Positions 34,036 through 45,245 of a DNA stretch of 64,000 nucleotides are shown here, in pieces. The translations under genes and the position numbers were made by a program. This DNA is from Carettochelys insculpta (taxonomy: Eukaryota; Chordata; Testudines; Carettochelyidae): contig NC_134161.1 of NCBI RefSeq assembly GCF_033958435.1, positions 9,982,001-10,046,000 of the forward strand. Direction: 5' to 3'. The notes beneath the pieces were generated by a model. That model did not search any database. It was given only the letters and a program-made list of their open reading frames with translations, and was not told where the DNA came from. The first letter of the stretch is position 1. Each line of letters starts with the position of its first letter.

Positions 34036-34647
34036 GCCCGCTGGTCAGCGGGGACAGGGACCTGGGTCTAGCTAGCTGTGCACAGATGTGGCTGGCCTCG
34101 GCAGTGTTTGCCAGGAGGGGCTGTCTGAGTGGGTCCCTTTGAAGGCCATGTGGCTGGCAGCCCCGGAAGGGCTCCCTGGCTGTGCGACCCCATCTGTGTT
34201 GTTTCCTGCCCTGTTCTTCCGCAAGAGTTCCAGTGCATGTGTAGATGCACTCTTCCGGAAGAAGAGGTGGCTCTTTCAGAGTCCTGTTTGATGTAAAGAT
34301 GCACTCTTCCAGAAGAGGATCTTCCAGAAAAAGTGCCATGTGTAGAAACAGCCCATAAGGCTGACCCAAAGCCCACTGAAGTCAGTAGGAAGTCCTGCAT
34401 TGATTTCATTTGACTTTGGATCAGGATCTATAGTCTCAGCTGAAGCCTGCCAAAGACAGGGTACTGGCTGGCACTGTGTGTCATTTACGGCTGTACAAAG
34501 TGGGTGTAACGCTACCAACTCAGAACTGTTCACTCTTGCCAGACATGGTGCATTATAGTCTCCTTTGTTCAAATATAAACGACAGTGCAAGGCAAAAGGC
34601 AAGTGGAGAATAGAGTAAATGTACATTTTCTAGATGAAAAAACACAG

Positions 34648-34870
34648 GGGCTGCAGTTATACTGATCCAAACTTCTGGTAGCAGTATGCAAACGGAAGGT
34701 TTCAAAAATGCAAATAGCTGCTCGTTTGCATATTCACTCCCCAACAGAGGCTGCTGCCAGCAAAAAAAAGCAGTGTAAGCATGGTTTTGCCAGTGATACC
34801 CCCTGACCCCTCCATTGTCGGCAGCCTCTTATGCCTGATTTTTTCCTGATGGGGAGCACACATGAGGAGG
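34648..34870 (+). mobile_element. Half-copy of the palindromic 29676 MITE family
   Basis: GGCTGCAGTTATACTGATCC, TATGCAAACGGAAGGTTTC, AAAAATGCAAATAGC, TCGTTTGCATATTCAC and TTTTGCCAGTG parallel the left arm of 29676-30023 at clear divergence. The mirrored right end is not found, so it is truncated or too diverged. Confidence 0.5.
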
Positions 34871-34946
34871 AAGGGGAAAAAGTCTAGCAAGGTGTATGTT
34901 CATCTTTTTGCTAAAGCCACTGATGATTACAGCATCTCACATCTCT

Positions 34947-35340
34947 TGGCTATGTCTCCAACACAGTGATCTGTCAACCGAAGTTACTGTTGGAAGATAT
35001 ATTGCGACAAGACTTCTGTCGACAGATTGCAGCCACCCATGAAAGCCAATCACTCTGTTAATCCATTCTGTCAACAGAGAACAGCCAGACTGCCCAGCCA
35101 CTGTCTTGACAGAATGGCCAATCAGAAGCACAGCAGACAGGGCTGCCCAGTGATGACCACAGGTCTACTTGGCTTTTTTGTTGACAGATTCTGTCAAGAA
35201 AGGCATTCTGCTTCGTGGGTGAGAGGCAGAATGCTGTCAACAGAACTCAGCGTTCTGTTGAGTCACTGTCAACAGAACACATTTTTAGTGTGGATGCTCT
35301 GTGAGTTTTGCCAACAAAGCTCTCTATTGTAGATCTAGCC
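34947..35340. mobile_element. MITE of the TGTCAACAG family
   Basis: It begins TGGCTATGTCTCCAACAC and ends TGTAGATCTAGCC; TCT lies at both sides (34944-34946 and 35341-35343), with a one-base asymmetry of the ends. The interior has ACTTCTGTCGACAGATT, ATTCTGTCAACAGAG and GTTCTGTTGAG blocks in reverse order to the 845-1299 copy. Confidence 0.65.
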
Positions 35341-35368
35341 TCTGTAATTAATACAGACAACACACTCT

Positions 35369-36077
35369 AGCTACGTCTACACGTGAATGCTACACCGAAA
35401 TAGCTTATTTCAATGTAGCAACATCGAAATAAGCTATTTTGATGAATAACGTCTACACGTCCTCCAGGGCTGGTGCCGTCGACATTCAACGTCGACGTTG
35501 GGCAGCACTACATCGAAGTAGGCGCTGCAGGGGAGCGTCTACACACCAAAGCGGCCCACATCGAAATAAGGGTGCCAGGAACAGCTGCAGACAGGGTCAC
35601 AGGACGGACTCAACAGCAAGCCGCTCCCTTAAAGGGCCCCTCCCAGACACACTTGCACTAAACAGCACAAGATCCACAGAGCTGACAACTGGTTGCAGAC
35701 CCTGTGCATGCAGCATGGATCCCCAGCTGCAGCAGCAGCAGCCAGAAGCCCTGGGCTAAGGGCTGCTGCACACAGTGACCATAGAGCCCCTCAGGGGCTG
35801 GAGAGAGCGTCTCTCAACCCCTCAGCTGATGGCCGCCATGGCGGACCCCACTATTTCGATGTTGCGGGATGCGGATCGGCTACACGTGCCCTGCTTCGAT
35901 GTTCAACGTCAAAGCAGAGCACTATTCCCATCTCCTCATGAGGACAGCGACTTCAACGTCTCACCGCCTTATGTCGATTTCAACTTCGAAATAGTGCTCG
36001 CCACATGTAGACGTGGCGGGCGCTATTTCGAAGTTGGCGCGGCTACTTCAAAGTAGCCGGCAAGTGTAGACGCAGCT
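35369..36077 (+). mobile_element. H1-derived MITE, 709 bp, internally deleted
   Basis: The ends AGCTACGTCTACACG and (reversed) AGCTGCGTCTACACT are flanked by TCT (35366-35368 and 36078-36080). The left part matches the H1 5' region up to the start codon; the right part matches H1 from about 13325 onward (GACCATAGAGCCCC, CTGATGGCCGCCATG). The motif GTCTACAC(G) recurs inside each end. It lacks both genes and depends on a transposase supplied elsewhere. Confidence 0.85.
35715..35759 (+). pseudogene. Remnant of transposase start, 14-codon frame
   Basis: An ATG in the place of the H1 transposase start opens MDPQLQQQQPEALG and stops at TAA where the internal deletion joins. The copy at 60847-60891 keeps the same frame with one more glutamine/leucine difference; the copy at 63664 has ACG instead of ATG. 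It is a leftover rather than an independent gene. Confidence 0.5.
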
Positions 36078-36080
36078 TCT

Positions 36081-38274
36081 ATGAGCAATGCCAGAGAGAC
36101 TTCTTGTTTTCTACTAATTCATGGGGCTTGGAGTCAGACCCTCCACTGGTGCAAACCAGAATAGAATTAATACATGTCACATTTACGTGCTGAGGGTCTG
36201 CTCCTCTATGCCTAAGAAGTTCTCAAATATACTCATAAAAATGTGCAGTGGCCCACATTTGCATATGAATGGAAGAGGATGAGAAATATTTGCTAATGTA
36301 CAAATCAGTGAGACATTCAGATGTGACAAAACAGGGCAATGCAAGCCAGGAAGAAAAGTGTTTAGAACTTAGAGCAAAGAGCGCCTGAGGCATTATGACA
36401 CAGGAAAGGCAGATATTTTGGGAAAGTGCTGCATCTGACTCACCCAAATGACACAATTCAGAAACAAAAGACTCTTTCATAATCCATGTGGAAGCCACAT
36501 TCATTCTTTCCCATTATTCTAATACCATTTTTCACTTTTGTATTCACAGGGTCCCAAGGCATCCCTGCTTTAACTCTTCTAAAATCAATGCAGTTACACC
36601 AGGAATTTGTTTGGTCCATGTCAGTTATTGCATGTATCAATTTCTGTGCTGTTGTAGAAACTGCCAAGATGGAAGATTCTGCTAATCTAACCCTCGTGGT
36701 CAGTGCAGGAGTGGCTGCTACAGTATATTCTCTAGTCTTTGGTTCAAATCAGTTTGAAATTGTGCCATTTAAAGGATTTTATTATAGAAGACCAGAAACT
36801 TTGCCCAGCATTGCTCCAGTCTGTAACTCAATTAACTTGTTTTTCTTTATTTAAATCATTGCTTTGTGGTGGGGCTGGAGATGAGGGGTTCAGTATGCAG
36901 GCTGCCTTGGGGAGAGAGGAACACCCCAGCCCTCTCTCATCCCAGCAGCTTGGGGCCCAGTGAGAAGTATCTTTCCACGGCTGCAGACCCAGTGGGCACA
37001 GCCATGGAGGGGGACATGTCCCCCAGCTGGGGCAGGTCCAGATTCATCTGCCAGCTGCATTTCCCAGACAGAGTGAGGAATGCAGCAAACTATGTACTTT
37101 CCCCTTGCTCCCTGATGAAGGTGAACAGCCAGCAATGTTTGTGTATCAATCAGGGAGTGGGGAGCTTCAGTCCCCTCCAACCTCAACCCTCCTTAAAGGG
37201 AACATGGCAGGGCGGGAGGCTCAGGATTAGGGCAGTCCAGACTGGAGGGGGTGCAGGAGGGCATCAACAGTCAGCCCCTTTGACCAGTCTCATGATTCTC
37301 TCTCTTTTCTGTACTGTTTTCTGAGAAACAATCCCATTCCGGGCATATCCCATTTTTCTGGCACAAAAAAATCCCTGATTTTGCTTTAAGTTATGAAGCG
37401 GTGTACCAAATTTGTTGGTCATAGCTCTTACCATTTAGGAGGGGCTCTTGATCAAACAGATAGACAGAAAGGCTCACTGAGGAACTCTCTTCAATATATA
37501 TCAGATAGAATTCTAGTGACTATGAACCTGACCCTAAGACTTTGGTTTGCTATTTTCTGTAATGGAGTCCCTTCCCAGTTTCACATACCTCAGTTCCTGA
37601 AGGAAGATTTGGCCTCTTCATCACTCCATTCTTTAGCTGTCATCAAAATAACTTCAAACACCTTTCAAAACTCAGTCAAGATGAACTATATCTCACGTCT
37701 TCTCAATCTCTCCAGAAAAAGCTACTTAGAGATGAAAGGAAAAAATAAACACCAGCTTCACTCCACTAACATCTAGATTATGTTAGTCTGCTTCCCCTCT
37801 GCCATACTTGGTCAGTTGTTGCCCCAATAAAGAATTCTAATTCACACCCATCACACACAAATCCATGCAATCTCAAGGTTTTAGGCTTGTTACCAATCCA
37901 TAGGCAAGCTATATATTCTAATAATCAATGGTAAATCAAGAAGGCACATACTTCATGCACAGAAGAGCATGGTTACTGCATGAGGACAGGAAGTCAGAAT
38001 TGCACAGGGATTGTAAAGATAAATTGCATTTTATGCCTGGTTTGAAGGAACTAGACTTGGTCACTTGACCACATATGATAATGGCCTAGGTAACCCATTG
38101 TTCTGTTCTGGTAATGATAAAATACTTGTGGCAATGATGGGTAACATTTTCCTGTGATTTTCATCAAGTTAACCATTGGATATAGAAAGCAGCTTGAAAA
38201 AGTATATTGCAACCTATTACTGTGTTTTGACTGCTCTGATACATACTATACACAGAACCTTCTATATGAAACTC
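36081..38274. other. Mostly unique DNA with a GC-richer patch
   Basis: No gene is recognised. A GC-richer patch at about 36860-37300 (GGGGCTGGAGATGAGGGG, CCATGGAGGGGGACATG) is followed by ATTCCGGGCATATCCC, TACCAAATTTGTTGGTCA, CTTACCATTTAGGAGG and ATAGACAGAAAGG, which look like the 3' end of an interspersed retroelement of unknown family. Open frames 36486-36854 and 37393-37776 (plus) of about 125 codons have no recognisable domain. Confidence 0.4.
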
Positions 38275-38510
38275 CAGGTCGAAACTCTCTAGTCTGGCAC
38301 CCTTGGGACCTGACTGGTGCCAAACAAGAGAATTTGCCAGACTATAGGAGGTCAATATTATCTAGTACATTACCAACACTTCCACAAACTTTATGGGACC
38401 ATGGGAAACTTGGCCACACCTATGTTAAGTGGTTGTCTGGCTAACTAAGATCATGCTAGATTATGTATGTTGCTGGACAAGAGAATTATGGATTATAGAG
38501 GTTCAACCTG
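38275..38510. mobile_element. Tigger-like (Tc1/mariner) MITE, tentative
   Basis: CAGGTCGAAACTCTCTAGTC at the left pairs with the right end (reversed CAGGTTGAACCTCTATAATC). TA follows the right end, but the left flank is TC rather than TA. Just inside, GGCACCCTTGGGACCTGAC and GGACAAGAGAATT also recall the 41236-41832 element. The superfamily call is inferred from the CAGG start and the partial TA flank. Confidence 0.55.
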
Positions 38511-41235
38511 TAACTGGTTATATTGATCCTCTGTTGACCCTCCTTCTATCCTTGTAAAATCCATCTGATTCCATGTAGCTGCATCCTGCAGATTGCTTCC
38601 AAGAGCAGGGAGATTTCAGTAGCTCAGTGGAGAAGAGCCAGTGCACCTTCAGTAATCAACTGTTCTCTCTACCTCTTATTTTCATTCCTCCCTGTAAAGA
38701 AAGTTTGCATGACAGCGCTTATACTCCAGCACTGCAAACCGAGAGCTGACCCTTCAGATCCCATCCGTCTGCCCCTAAATCAGCCATGAGAAGATGTGAC
38801 TGAAATAAGATGAGGCACTTCCCCGCCTCCCCTTCTAACCAAATGAGGTTTCTGGTTTCTTGAAGCTTTATCAGCCTATGGAACAAGAAATCTAGCACAG
38901 GCAAGGAAGCCTGGAAATCTCGCTTCAGTAATGTTAGGCCACTGGGTCAGCTTTATCTTCTGTCCATTATCCAAATACAAACAGTCTTCAATTGCACTTT
39001 CATTTCACTGGGGCCTGCAGAATGAAGCAAGCAGGGGACATAATGCATTGACCTTTAAACATAAATGTAGAGCTCGTTACTAGAAACTGTGAGGAAGGTA
39101 TTGCCCTATAATAGTTCCAAATAAGCTGTCTGATATTTGATCTACAGAGACTCTCCATCCAAAGGAATCCCTGAAGAGGACAAAAGTTGATTAACTTTTA
39201 TAAAATCTCCTCTCCCCATTTTATTTGGAAAACATCCATTTTTGCACAACAAAGCAAGAATCCACACTTTCTCACTAGCTAATGATGGTGCTAGAAGAAT
39301 GCAGAGTTGTGTGGATCTTACTTCCAGTGCAATAAATCAGATCTTGTCTAAGGCACCGAATGGAATCTATGTAGTATTCAGACATTTATCTAAGCAGCTG
39401 TACAAGTACTGAAAAAATTGCCTCTGCCTTTTCACACTTTTCAAAGAATAACTTTCTCCATTGCTGTACACATGATACCCTCTCTCCATTGCTGTGGCGT
39501 CTCAGAGCAAACAAGGTTTTTGTTTTCCATATTGAGAACTGATTATATTAAATGACTTGCTCAGGATCACAGGAAGAGGCAGGAAGGAGCCCAATGATGA
39601 TTTACTGCATTCCAGTTTAGTTTCATACTCACAGGGTCATCCTTCTTCCTTGTCACAGGTAGCAAACTGTAAAAAATTATGGCAGGTGAAGGATGTGAGA
39701 CCAAGAAAAGAATGAGTTATTCAACAGAAAGGTTCACTGATTTGTAAAAGTTCTTGTTGTTTACTGAAAAACATTAGGTGGAGAGTTGCATTCAGTAATC
39801 CACATTAAGGTTACAGTCCCCTAATGCCTGAAGAAGAAAATATGTTAGATGTCAAATGTTAAAAAAGATGGGATCACCATTTCTTCCTCCTGCTCTAGTG
39901 CCAGCTTCTGTTGGAGACTTAATGCTGGATAGCTGGGCTGCCATGGTGATGCATGCTTCCAATTGCTTGTTTTCATATTCTGACTTGGTTTTGACATTGT
40001 AATCATTGGGAGGTCAAGAGCTGAGACCCTCCGTGAAATTGAATTGCAGCTTAATTGATGGCTCTGAAAGCTCCACAGTGAGACAAAAGCTGCCAAATGT
40101 GGACTTTCAAGTCATGTCCATGAAATCCTAGCAAGGAAGGATCCCTGGGAGAGTGAATTACACTCCCTAAGAGGTACAGGAGAGCCATTTTCAAGGCAGA
40201 AAGAGGTGTTTTATTTTCTTGCTAGTTTTGTTTCTTCTTCTTATTATTATTTTCAAGCACTGAGAGAGTTTTGCCATCAGCCACTTTCAAGAGCAGACAC
40301 ACGAAAAGGAAAGAAATTAATGTACAAACTCTCCCCAAAAACAAGAAATGAGGGAGATAGGGGAGAGAAGTTCAGGAGGAAGATGTTACTGTATTTTCTG
40401 TATGTCTCAGCAGGTGTGGGAGGCAATCTTATTACGGGAACTGGAAATGAACATCAATCATGGAAAGAGCCACCAGAGAATATAGCAGCAAGCAGCATGA
40501 AGTGAAAGAGGTAAATGTTTGACTCAGAGGCACTGAGCGGTCGTGCCAACAGCCAAAAACACTTCCAGTTCCAGAGATTGCTCTGCATGGCAATTAACTT
40601 ACAGGAATTGTCTTTAACAGACTACTCAATAGCCTTCAAATTGCAAGGCATGTGAATGTAAGACCTTGCTTTCTCTTTTTTGGGTCAACATACTGACTTT
40701 GATTTCCTCATGCAATCCAAAGCTTTGTACAGGTAGGGCTATGTGGCTCTATTTCTTAGGTGGGACTTTGGTTACACATGCTGCAGTAGTAGTGGTACCA
40801 TCCTCAGAGTTAAGATGCAGCATGTTCTTTTGAGTCAGTGCTCGCTTATCTGCACATTTCTACCCTCTCTTCCTTTGGATAGCAGGAATCCATAATCATG
40901 TTGAGAGGTAAAGGGGCTGTAATGACCAGATCCTGAGTGATGTAATATAGCTCCATGTAAATCAATGAAATTACGTCCTTTCACACCTGCTGAGGCTCTG
41001 ACATACTTTTGCATAGAGAGTCGAGGGTGAGACTCACATTTTGTAAAATTCTTTGAGATCTTCAGATGAAAGTTGATTCAGAAGGAAAAAGCATTCCTGG
41101 CTTTTTATGCAACTACAGATGTTCCTTTTGTGCATTTCTCAGTGAGATAAGAGTTTTGTGTTTGGTCAGCTTCAGTGTGAGAAATGAGTTCAGCAAAAGA
41201 AATTGTCATTATAATTTTCACAGTTAAACAGTATG
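38511..41235. other. Unique DNA, no gene seen
   Basis: No supportable gene, RNA or clear repeat, apart from a weak reversed MIR-like patch at about 39553-39615 (TGACTTGCTCAGGATCAC). Confidence 0.4.
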
Positions 41236-41832
41236 CAGGCTGAACCTCTTGGGACCTAACCTGAGTTGGACAAGAGAATTTTCTGAATGAGGGAAAGCCA
41301 TCTTCCACCAGCTCGCAGCCCCCCTGATGGCTCCCCATTGACCACAGGTCTTCTGGCTGCCCCTGGGTCCTAGCAGCCACCAACCAACCCTGGATTCCTG
41401 CTGTTCTCAGATCCCAGCTGCCTGAAGCTGATCTCAGCCACCAGTCTGTACCAGCAGTCTGTGCTGATTGCAGCCGTCGGCTCCCATTCCCCATAGCCCC
41501 TGGGTCTCAGCAGCCTGCAGGTGATCACAGCCATCCTCTTGGCTCCTCACCACCTGTGGGTCTGGTCAGCTGGTGGTTGACAGCAGGTGCAGGGTGTTGG
41601 GACTCATGGGCAGTGGGGAGCCAGGACCAGCAGCTGCGATCAGCCACAGGCTGCCAGGACCCGTGGGGAGCCAGGGTCAGCGGCTGCAATGAGCTGCAGG
41701 CTCCCAGGATGCATGAGAAGCAGGGAGCCAGGGGTGGTGATTTACAGCAGGCACAGCCTGCTTGGACCTGCAGGCTTTCAGATGAGGGATGTTGCCAGAC
41801 AACAAAATTCCAGTTAAGAGAGGTAGATCCTG
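41236..41832. mobile_element. Tigger-like MITE with minisatellite core
   Basis: CAGGCTGAACCTCTTGGGAC at the left faces the right end (reversed CAGGATCTACCTCTCTTAAC); TA follows on the right. GAGAATTTTCTGAATGAGGG and its mirrored TCAGATGAGGGATG lie inside. The centre holds imperfect direct repeats of GGGAGCCAGG...CAGCTGC type (about 41615-41740). It appears to be a relative of 38275-38510 that gained an internal repeat. Confidence 0.55.
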
Positions 41833-43766
41833 TATTAAGTTATGCTCAGAGAGGAGAAAGATTTAGAGTAACTTAAAAGCTGGCTTCCTGATCTTTGTAT
41901 TGATGAAGTGCACTACAAAAGATTCAGAGTACAGCCTCAAACTCTCCTACAATATGAAAAGAGATAGCTTGTGGGAGAAGAGAATGGGCAAATTTCAAAC
42001 AAGTTATTTTGGAGGATCAGCTAAACACAGCAGGAAAATCAGAGGTTTGTGCCTTGGAATAATTCTGAAGGAGTAGTACCTATGCCAATTTTCATACACA
42101 TTCAATACGTTTCACATCACTTGAGCCCAGCAAGTACACTTGGAAATCCTAAGTGGCCAAACTGGATACTGGTAGTATGTATACCTATGTTCCCCACATC
42201 AAAGCAGACAAGGACATGCTAGAAAGAGACCCACTAGGGAAGAGGGAGTGTGAAACCAAAGCCATGTTTTACAGCTCCTCACAAGAGAGTTACTAGAGAC
42301 ACTAGGCCAGTCAGAGTGCAGTACCAAAAACTCCTTCTTCTCCATTGTTACCAGACAGAATGCCAACCTTTTATTCCCACAACTCCAAACTTATCGAGGC
42401 TGCAGCAGAGCAATCATTCACGCAGTCTTCAACCAACCCTTTTTTCATCCCTCCAGGAGTCCTTCAGCCACATGTCCAACAAATTTCTCATTGCTGTTCT
42501 CCAATGTTTGGACCATAACACAAGGGAGTCAATGTAACATGTGAAGGAAGATGGGCAATCATAGAATTATAGGCCAAATTTAGACCAATTCTAAGGTATT
42601 CATAGTTTCTTTAGGCACAGCAAGAGCCCTAGTATGTCTCATTGACCTTTTGACAGATCTAGAATCACAGACAATTGAATCAACAGAACCAGCTAAGAAG
42701 AACAGATTGAACACAGCCATGTCATTTGGAGTGTTTTATGGCTTTGTGAATAAAAATGATAGCGTCTGCTCCCCGAACCATATTTCTCAGGATCCTGACA
42801 CAAATCAGACCTAGGAGCTTCTACTTACCTAATATTTCACAACAAGCATTGGATGGGTTCTCTTGTCTTCACTAACTTTTCCCATATTTACGCATATTTA
42901 TGCACAAGCAGCCAGACAGTACACATGGAGGTCCCTAGGGAGAGACGAGAAGGACATTGTCTGTCCTGCTCTAAGTGATCTTTACCATCTTCTGTAAACA
43001 GGCTCTGCTGGAAATGTATGTCCATTTTGTCTACCTGTTACCAGTTATCACCAGCATCCAAGGATCTAGGCTTTGCCCATGCAACTCAAATGGCTCCTTG
43101 AGATTTGATACCAAGTTATGTGTGCACCTCTGTGAGCTGAGTGTTGCCACTGTTCACCTAATAGCACCATTAAAAATTCAGTTTTCAGGCAAATATTTAA
43201 ACTCGTCTGTATACTCATTGCAGCCCATTCCCAACCCAGCCAAAGAGAAAATGAAGATTCCTCTAAATGCCCTTTAAAATCAGTTATGATGCTAACAAAA
43301 CACCACACAGTGTGATGCTCAAAAGGCCTGAATAGTGGCCAATGCTAGTAAAGAGGGAAGGAGGAAATACAGTGCACACAATCATCAACACTAGAAGAGG
43401 GACCAGGAAATAAAAAAAGACAAAAGGGTGGTGAGAGGAATTTGCTTGAATCAATAATTCCACCTAAACCTACTGCATCTTCTCCTGTTCCCCTGCTCCC
43501 TATCCTCCAGCCAACCCTCTCTCCTAACCGCTTCCATGCCTTCCTCCTCCACTCCCAAAGGCATGCTTCTACTACTCCACCTGGTATACCAGAGATGTCT
43601 CCGTCTTCTCTTTTAAAATACCTGTTTCACAAAACCCATGGAAATCAGCAACAGTCTTTCCATAAACATTGCTGATCTTTGGATTGGACTCCTAGTGCTG
43701 CGTAAATGCAAAACTAAACACATAAACAAAGGAAGAGGGTGGTACAAACAGCAAGATAGTCCTCTC
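41833..43766. other. Unique DNA, no gene seen
   Basis: Open frames of up to 100 codons without recognisable domains. Nothing else stands out. Confidence 0.4.
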
Positions 43767-43769
43767 TAG

Positions 43770-44074
43770 CCCTGTGCCTACATGTACCCCTTCCTTTCGA
43801 AAGAGGCATGTTAATGAGCGGGTTCGAAAGATGCTAATGAGGCACTGCAATGAATATGCAGTGCCTCATTAGCATAATGGCAGCTGCAGCGATTCAAAAG
43901 TGCAGCTTTTTGAATCATGCGCCGCCCGTGGAGACGGAACCGTCCGAAAGAACTCCCCCAGTTTTCAAAAGCCCCAGATAGGAAGAAGGGCTTTTGAAAA
44001 CTGGGGGGGGGGTCCTTCGAACCTGCTAATTAACATGCCCCTCTCAAAAGGAAGGGGCACGTGTAGACCCAGCC
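43770..44074. mobile_element. MITE with two internal hairpins, 305 bp
   Basis: TAG flanks both ends (43767-43769 and 44075-44077). The left end CCCTGTGCCTACATGTACCC is an imperfect mirror of the right end (reversed GGCTGGGTCTACACGTGCCC). The arms hold for about 55 bp. Inside are two separate palindromes: CTAATGAGGCACTGCA mirrored at 43857-43875, and CCCCCAGTTTTCAAAAGCCC mirrored by GGGCTTTTGAAAACTGGGGG. Confidence 0.75.
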
Positions 44075-44447
44075 TAGTTGTCTCTGGATAGAATATCAAC
44101 GAATGAAGTGCCGTGTATGTTTCAATAAGATTGGAATACAGTCAGATTAGAGAAAATAAAGATTATTTTTGATTAAACAGGATAGGATGAAATTCAATTT
44201 GGATAGGATTTGTTTGGATTAGAAAATGATAAAATCAGATTAGGTTAAATTACGATAGACTGGAAGCAAAGTATAAATTTAACAAGACCCATTCTTAGGA
44301 GATTTTAATTATTCCCCAAGAAGGGAACATGAACCAGTTCATTCATTCATTATTCTGAGGTACTTATCTGGCTCCTATTTCTTTAGTATCTTAGTACCTC
44401 ACAGTCTTTCATGTATTTATCTTCATATACCCTGTGAGGCACAAAAG

Positions 44448-44590
44448 TCTGATGATCCCCATTTTACTGAAGGAAGCTGAAACACAGAGATTAATTGACA
44501 TGCCCAAGGTCACAAAGGAAGATTGTGAGAGAACCTGGAACTCAATTTAAGTGTCCCAAGTCCCAGGCTACTGAGAATCATCTCTTCTCA
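44448..44590 (-). repeat. MIR-like fragment
   Basis: Plus-strand blocks TCCCCATTTTACTGAAGG, GACATGCCCAAGGTCACA and GAGAACCTGGAACTCAATT give a reversed MIR core in correct order. Confidence 0.6.
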
Positions 44591-44837
44591 GTTTAGCCTC
44601 CGGTTTTGTTGGTATTTGCTCCAAACCAGAAACAAGAAAAATTGCTGAGGTGAAATCTCATCCCGTTTCCTAGTCAGGCTTTTGAGATTCACTGTTTGGC
44701 TGGCTCTCATTGATATTTCAGCAAACACTGATTTTTAATGTATTTCAGGATGGGAAGCATCTTCAGACCAAGCCTTTGGGCATTTGCCCATCACTGGTGC
44801 TAAAAATGGTTAAAAAAAAAAAAGCAAAAAAAAAGCA

Positions 44838-44935
44838 CTCTGTCAGGGATGGTGATAGGTCATGCTGTGAGGGCAGGGGACTGGACTTGATAACCACTCA
44901 AGGTCCCTTCCAGTTCTATGAGATTGGTACAATGC
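44838..44935 (+). repeat. CR1/SINE 3' tail
   Basis: CTGTCAGGGATGGTGATAGG, GGACTGGACTTGATAACC and AAGGTCCCTTCCAGTTCTAT form the 3' tail that turtle CR1 LINEs and tRNA-headed SINEs share. An A-rich run precedes it. No tRNA-like head is seen upstream, so it is a 5'-truncated copy of one or the other. Confidence 0.65.
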
Positions 44936-44950
44936 TTCTTTTCGAGACAG

Positions 44951-45052
44951 AGGGATAGTTCAGTGGTTAGAGATTTGGCCTTCTAAAGCAATGGTTGTGA
45001 GCTCAGTCCTTCAAGGGGGTTCTCAAGGGTCTGGGGCAGGTTAGAGTTTTCT
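44951..45052 (+). repeat. tRNA-derived SINE head
   Basis: An A-box-like TAGTTCAGTGG and a B-box-like GTGAGCTCAGTCC about 35 bp later mark a tRNA-derived Pol III head. The body continues GGTCTGGGGCAGGTTAGAG and stops where the next head begins. It is not a functional tRNA. Confidence 0.7.
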
Positions 45053-45057
45053 GGGGG

Positions 45058-45245
45058 GAAGGATGGCTAGCTGGTTAGAACATTGGCCTTTTAAATGCAG
45101 GATTGTGAAACCAATTCTTGATGGGACCACTTAGGAGTCTGGGGCAAAAAGATTTTAAAAAAATCTGTCAGGGATTATAGGTCCTGCTGTTGAGTGTAGG
45201 ACACTGGATTTGATGACCTCTCAAGGTCCCTTACAGTTCTGAGAC
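45058..45245 (+). repeat. tRNA-derived SINE with CR1-like tail
   Basis: The head (GGATGGCTAGCTGGTTAG, then GATTGTGAAACCAATTC) is followed by GAGTCTGGGGC, AAAAAATCTGTCAGGGATT and GATTTGATGACCTCTCAAGG. The tail is of CR1 type, which in known turtle SINEs allows use of the CR1 machinery. Confidence 0.75.

Larger units (their letters stand above)
30102..34353 (-). mobile_element. PIF/Harbinger DNA transposon H2, full length
   Basis: The 4,252-bp element starts GGCCATTTCTACACAGGC and its reversed right end is GGCTGTTTCTACACATGGC. CAT flanks both sides (30099-30101 and 34354-34356). It carries the same gene pair as H1 but reversed: Myb/SANT-like on the + strand at the left, transposase on the - strand at the right, still converging. 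The subterminal parts are rich in TCTTCCGGAAGAA motifs, unlike H1, so it belongs to a different subfamily. Both genes are more decayed than in H1. Confidence 0.9.

Noticed and set aside
36486..36854. 122-codon plus-strand open frame with hydrophobic stretches
   Set aside because: Hydrophobic residues follow from T-rich codons; nothing is recognisable as a membrane protein family.
37393..37776. 127-codon plus-strand open frame
   Set aside because: No domain, no splice or promoter context, and its start overlaps what looks like an interspersed-repeat end (GACAGAAAGG). It fits chance.
41105..41494. 129-codon minus-strand open frame rich in Trp/Gln/Ser
   Set aside because: It overlaps the inverted end and repeat core of the Tigger-like MITE at 41236-41832.
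44951..45120. Possible tRNA genes (A- and B-box-like motifs)
   Set aside because: The cloverleaf is degraded and the sequences continue into SINE bodies with CR1-like tails.
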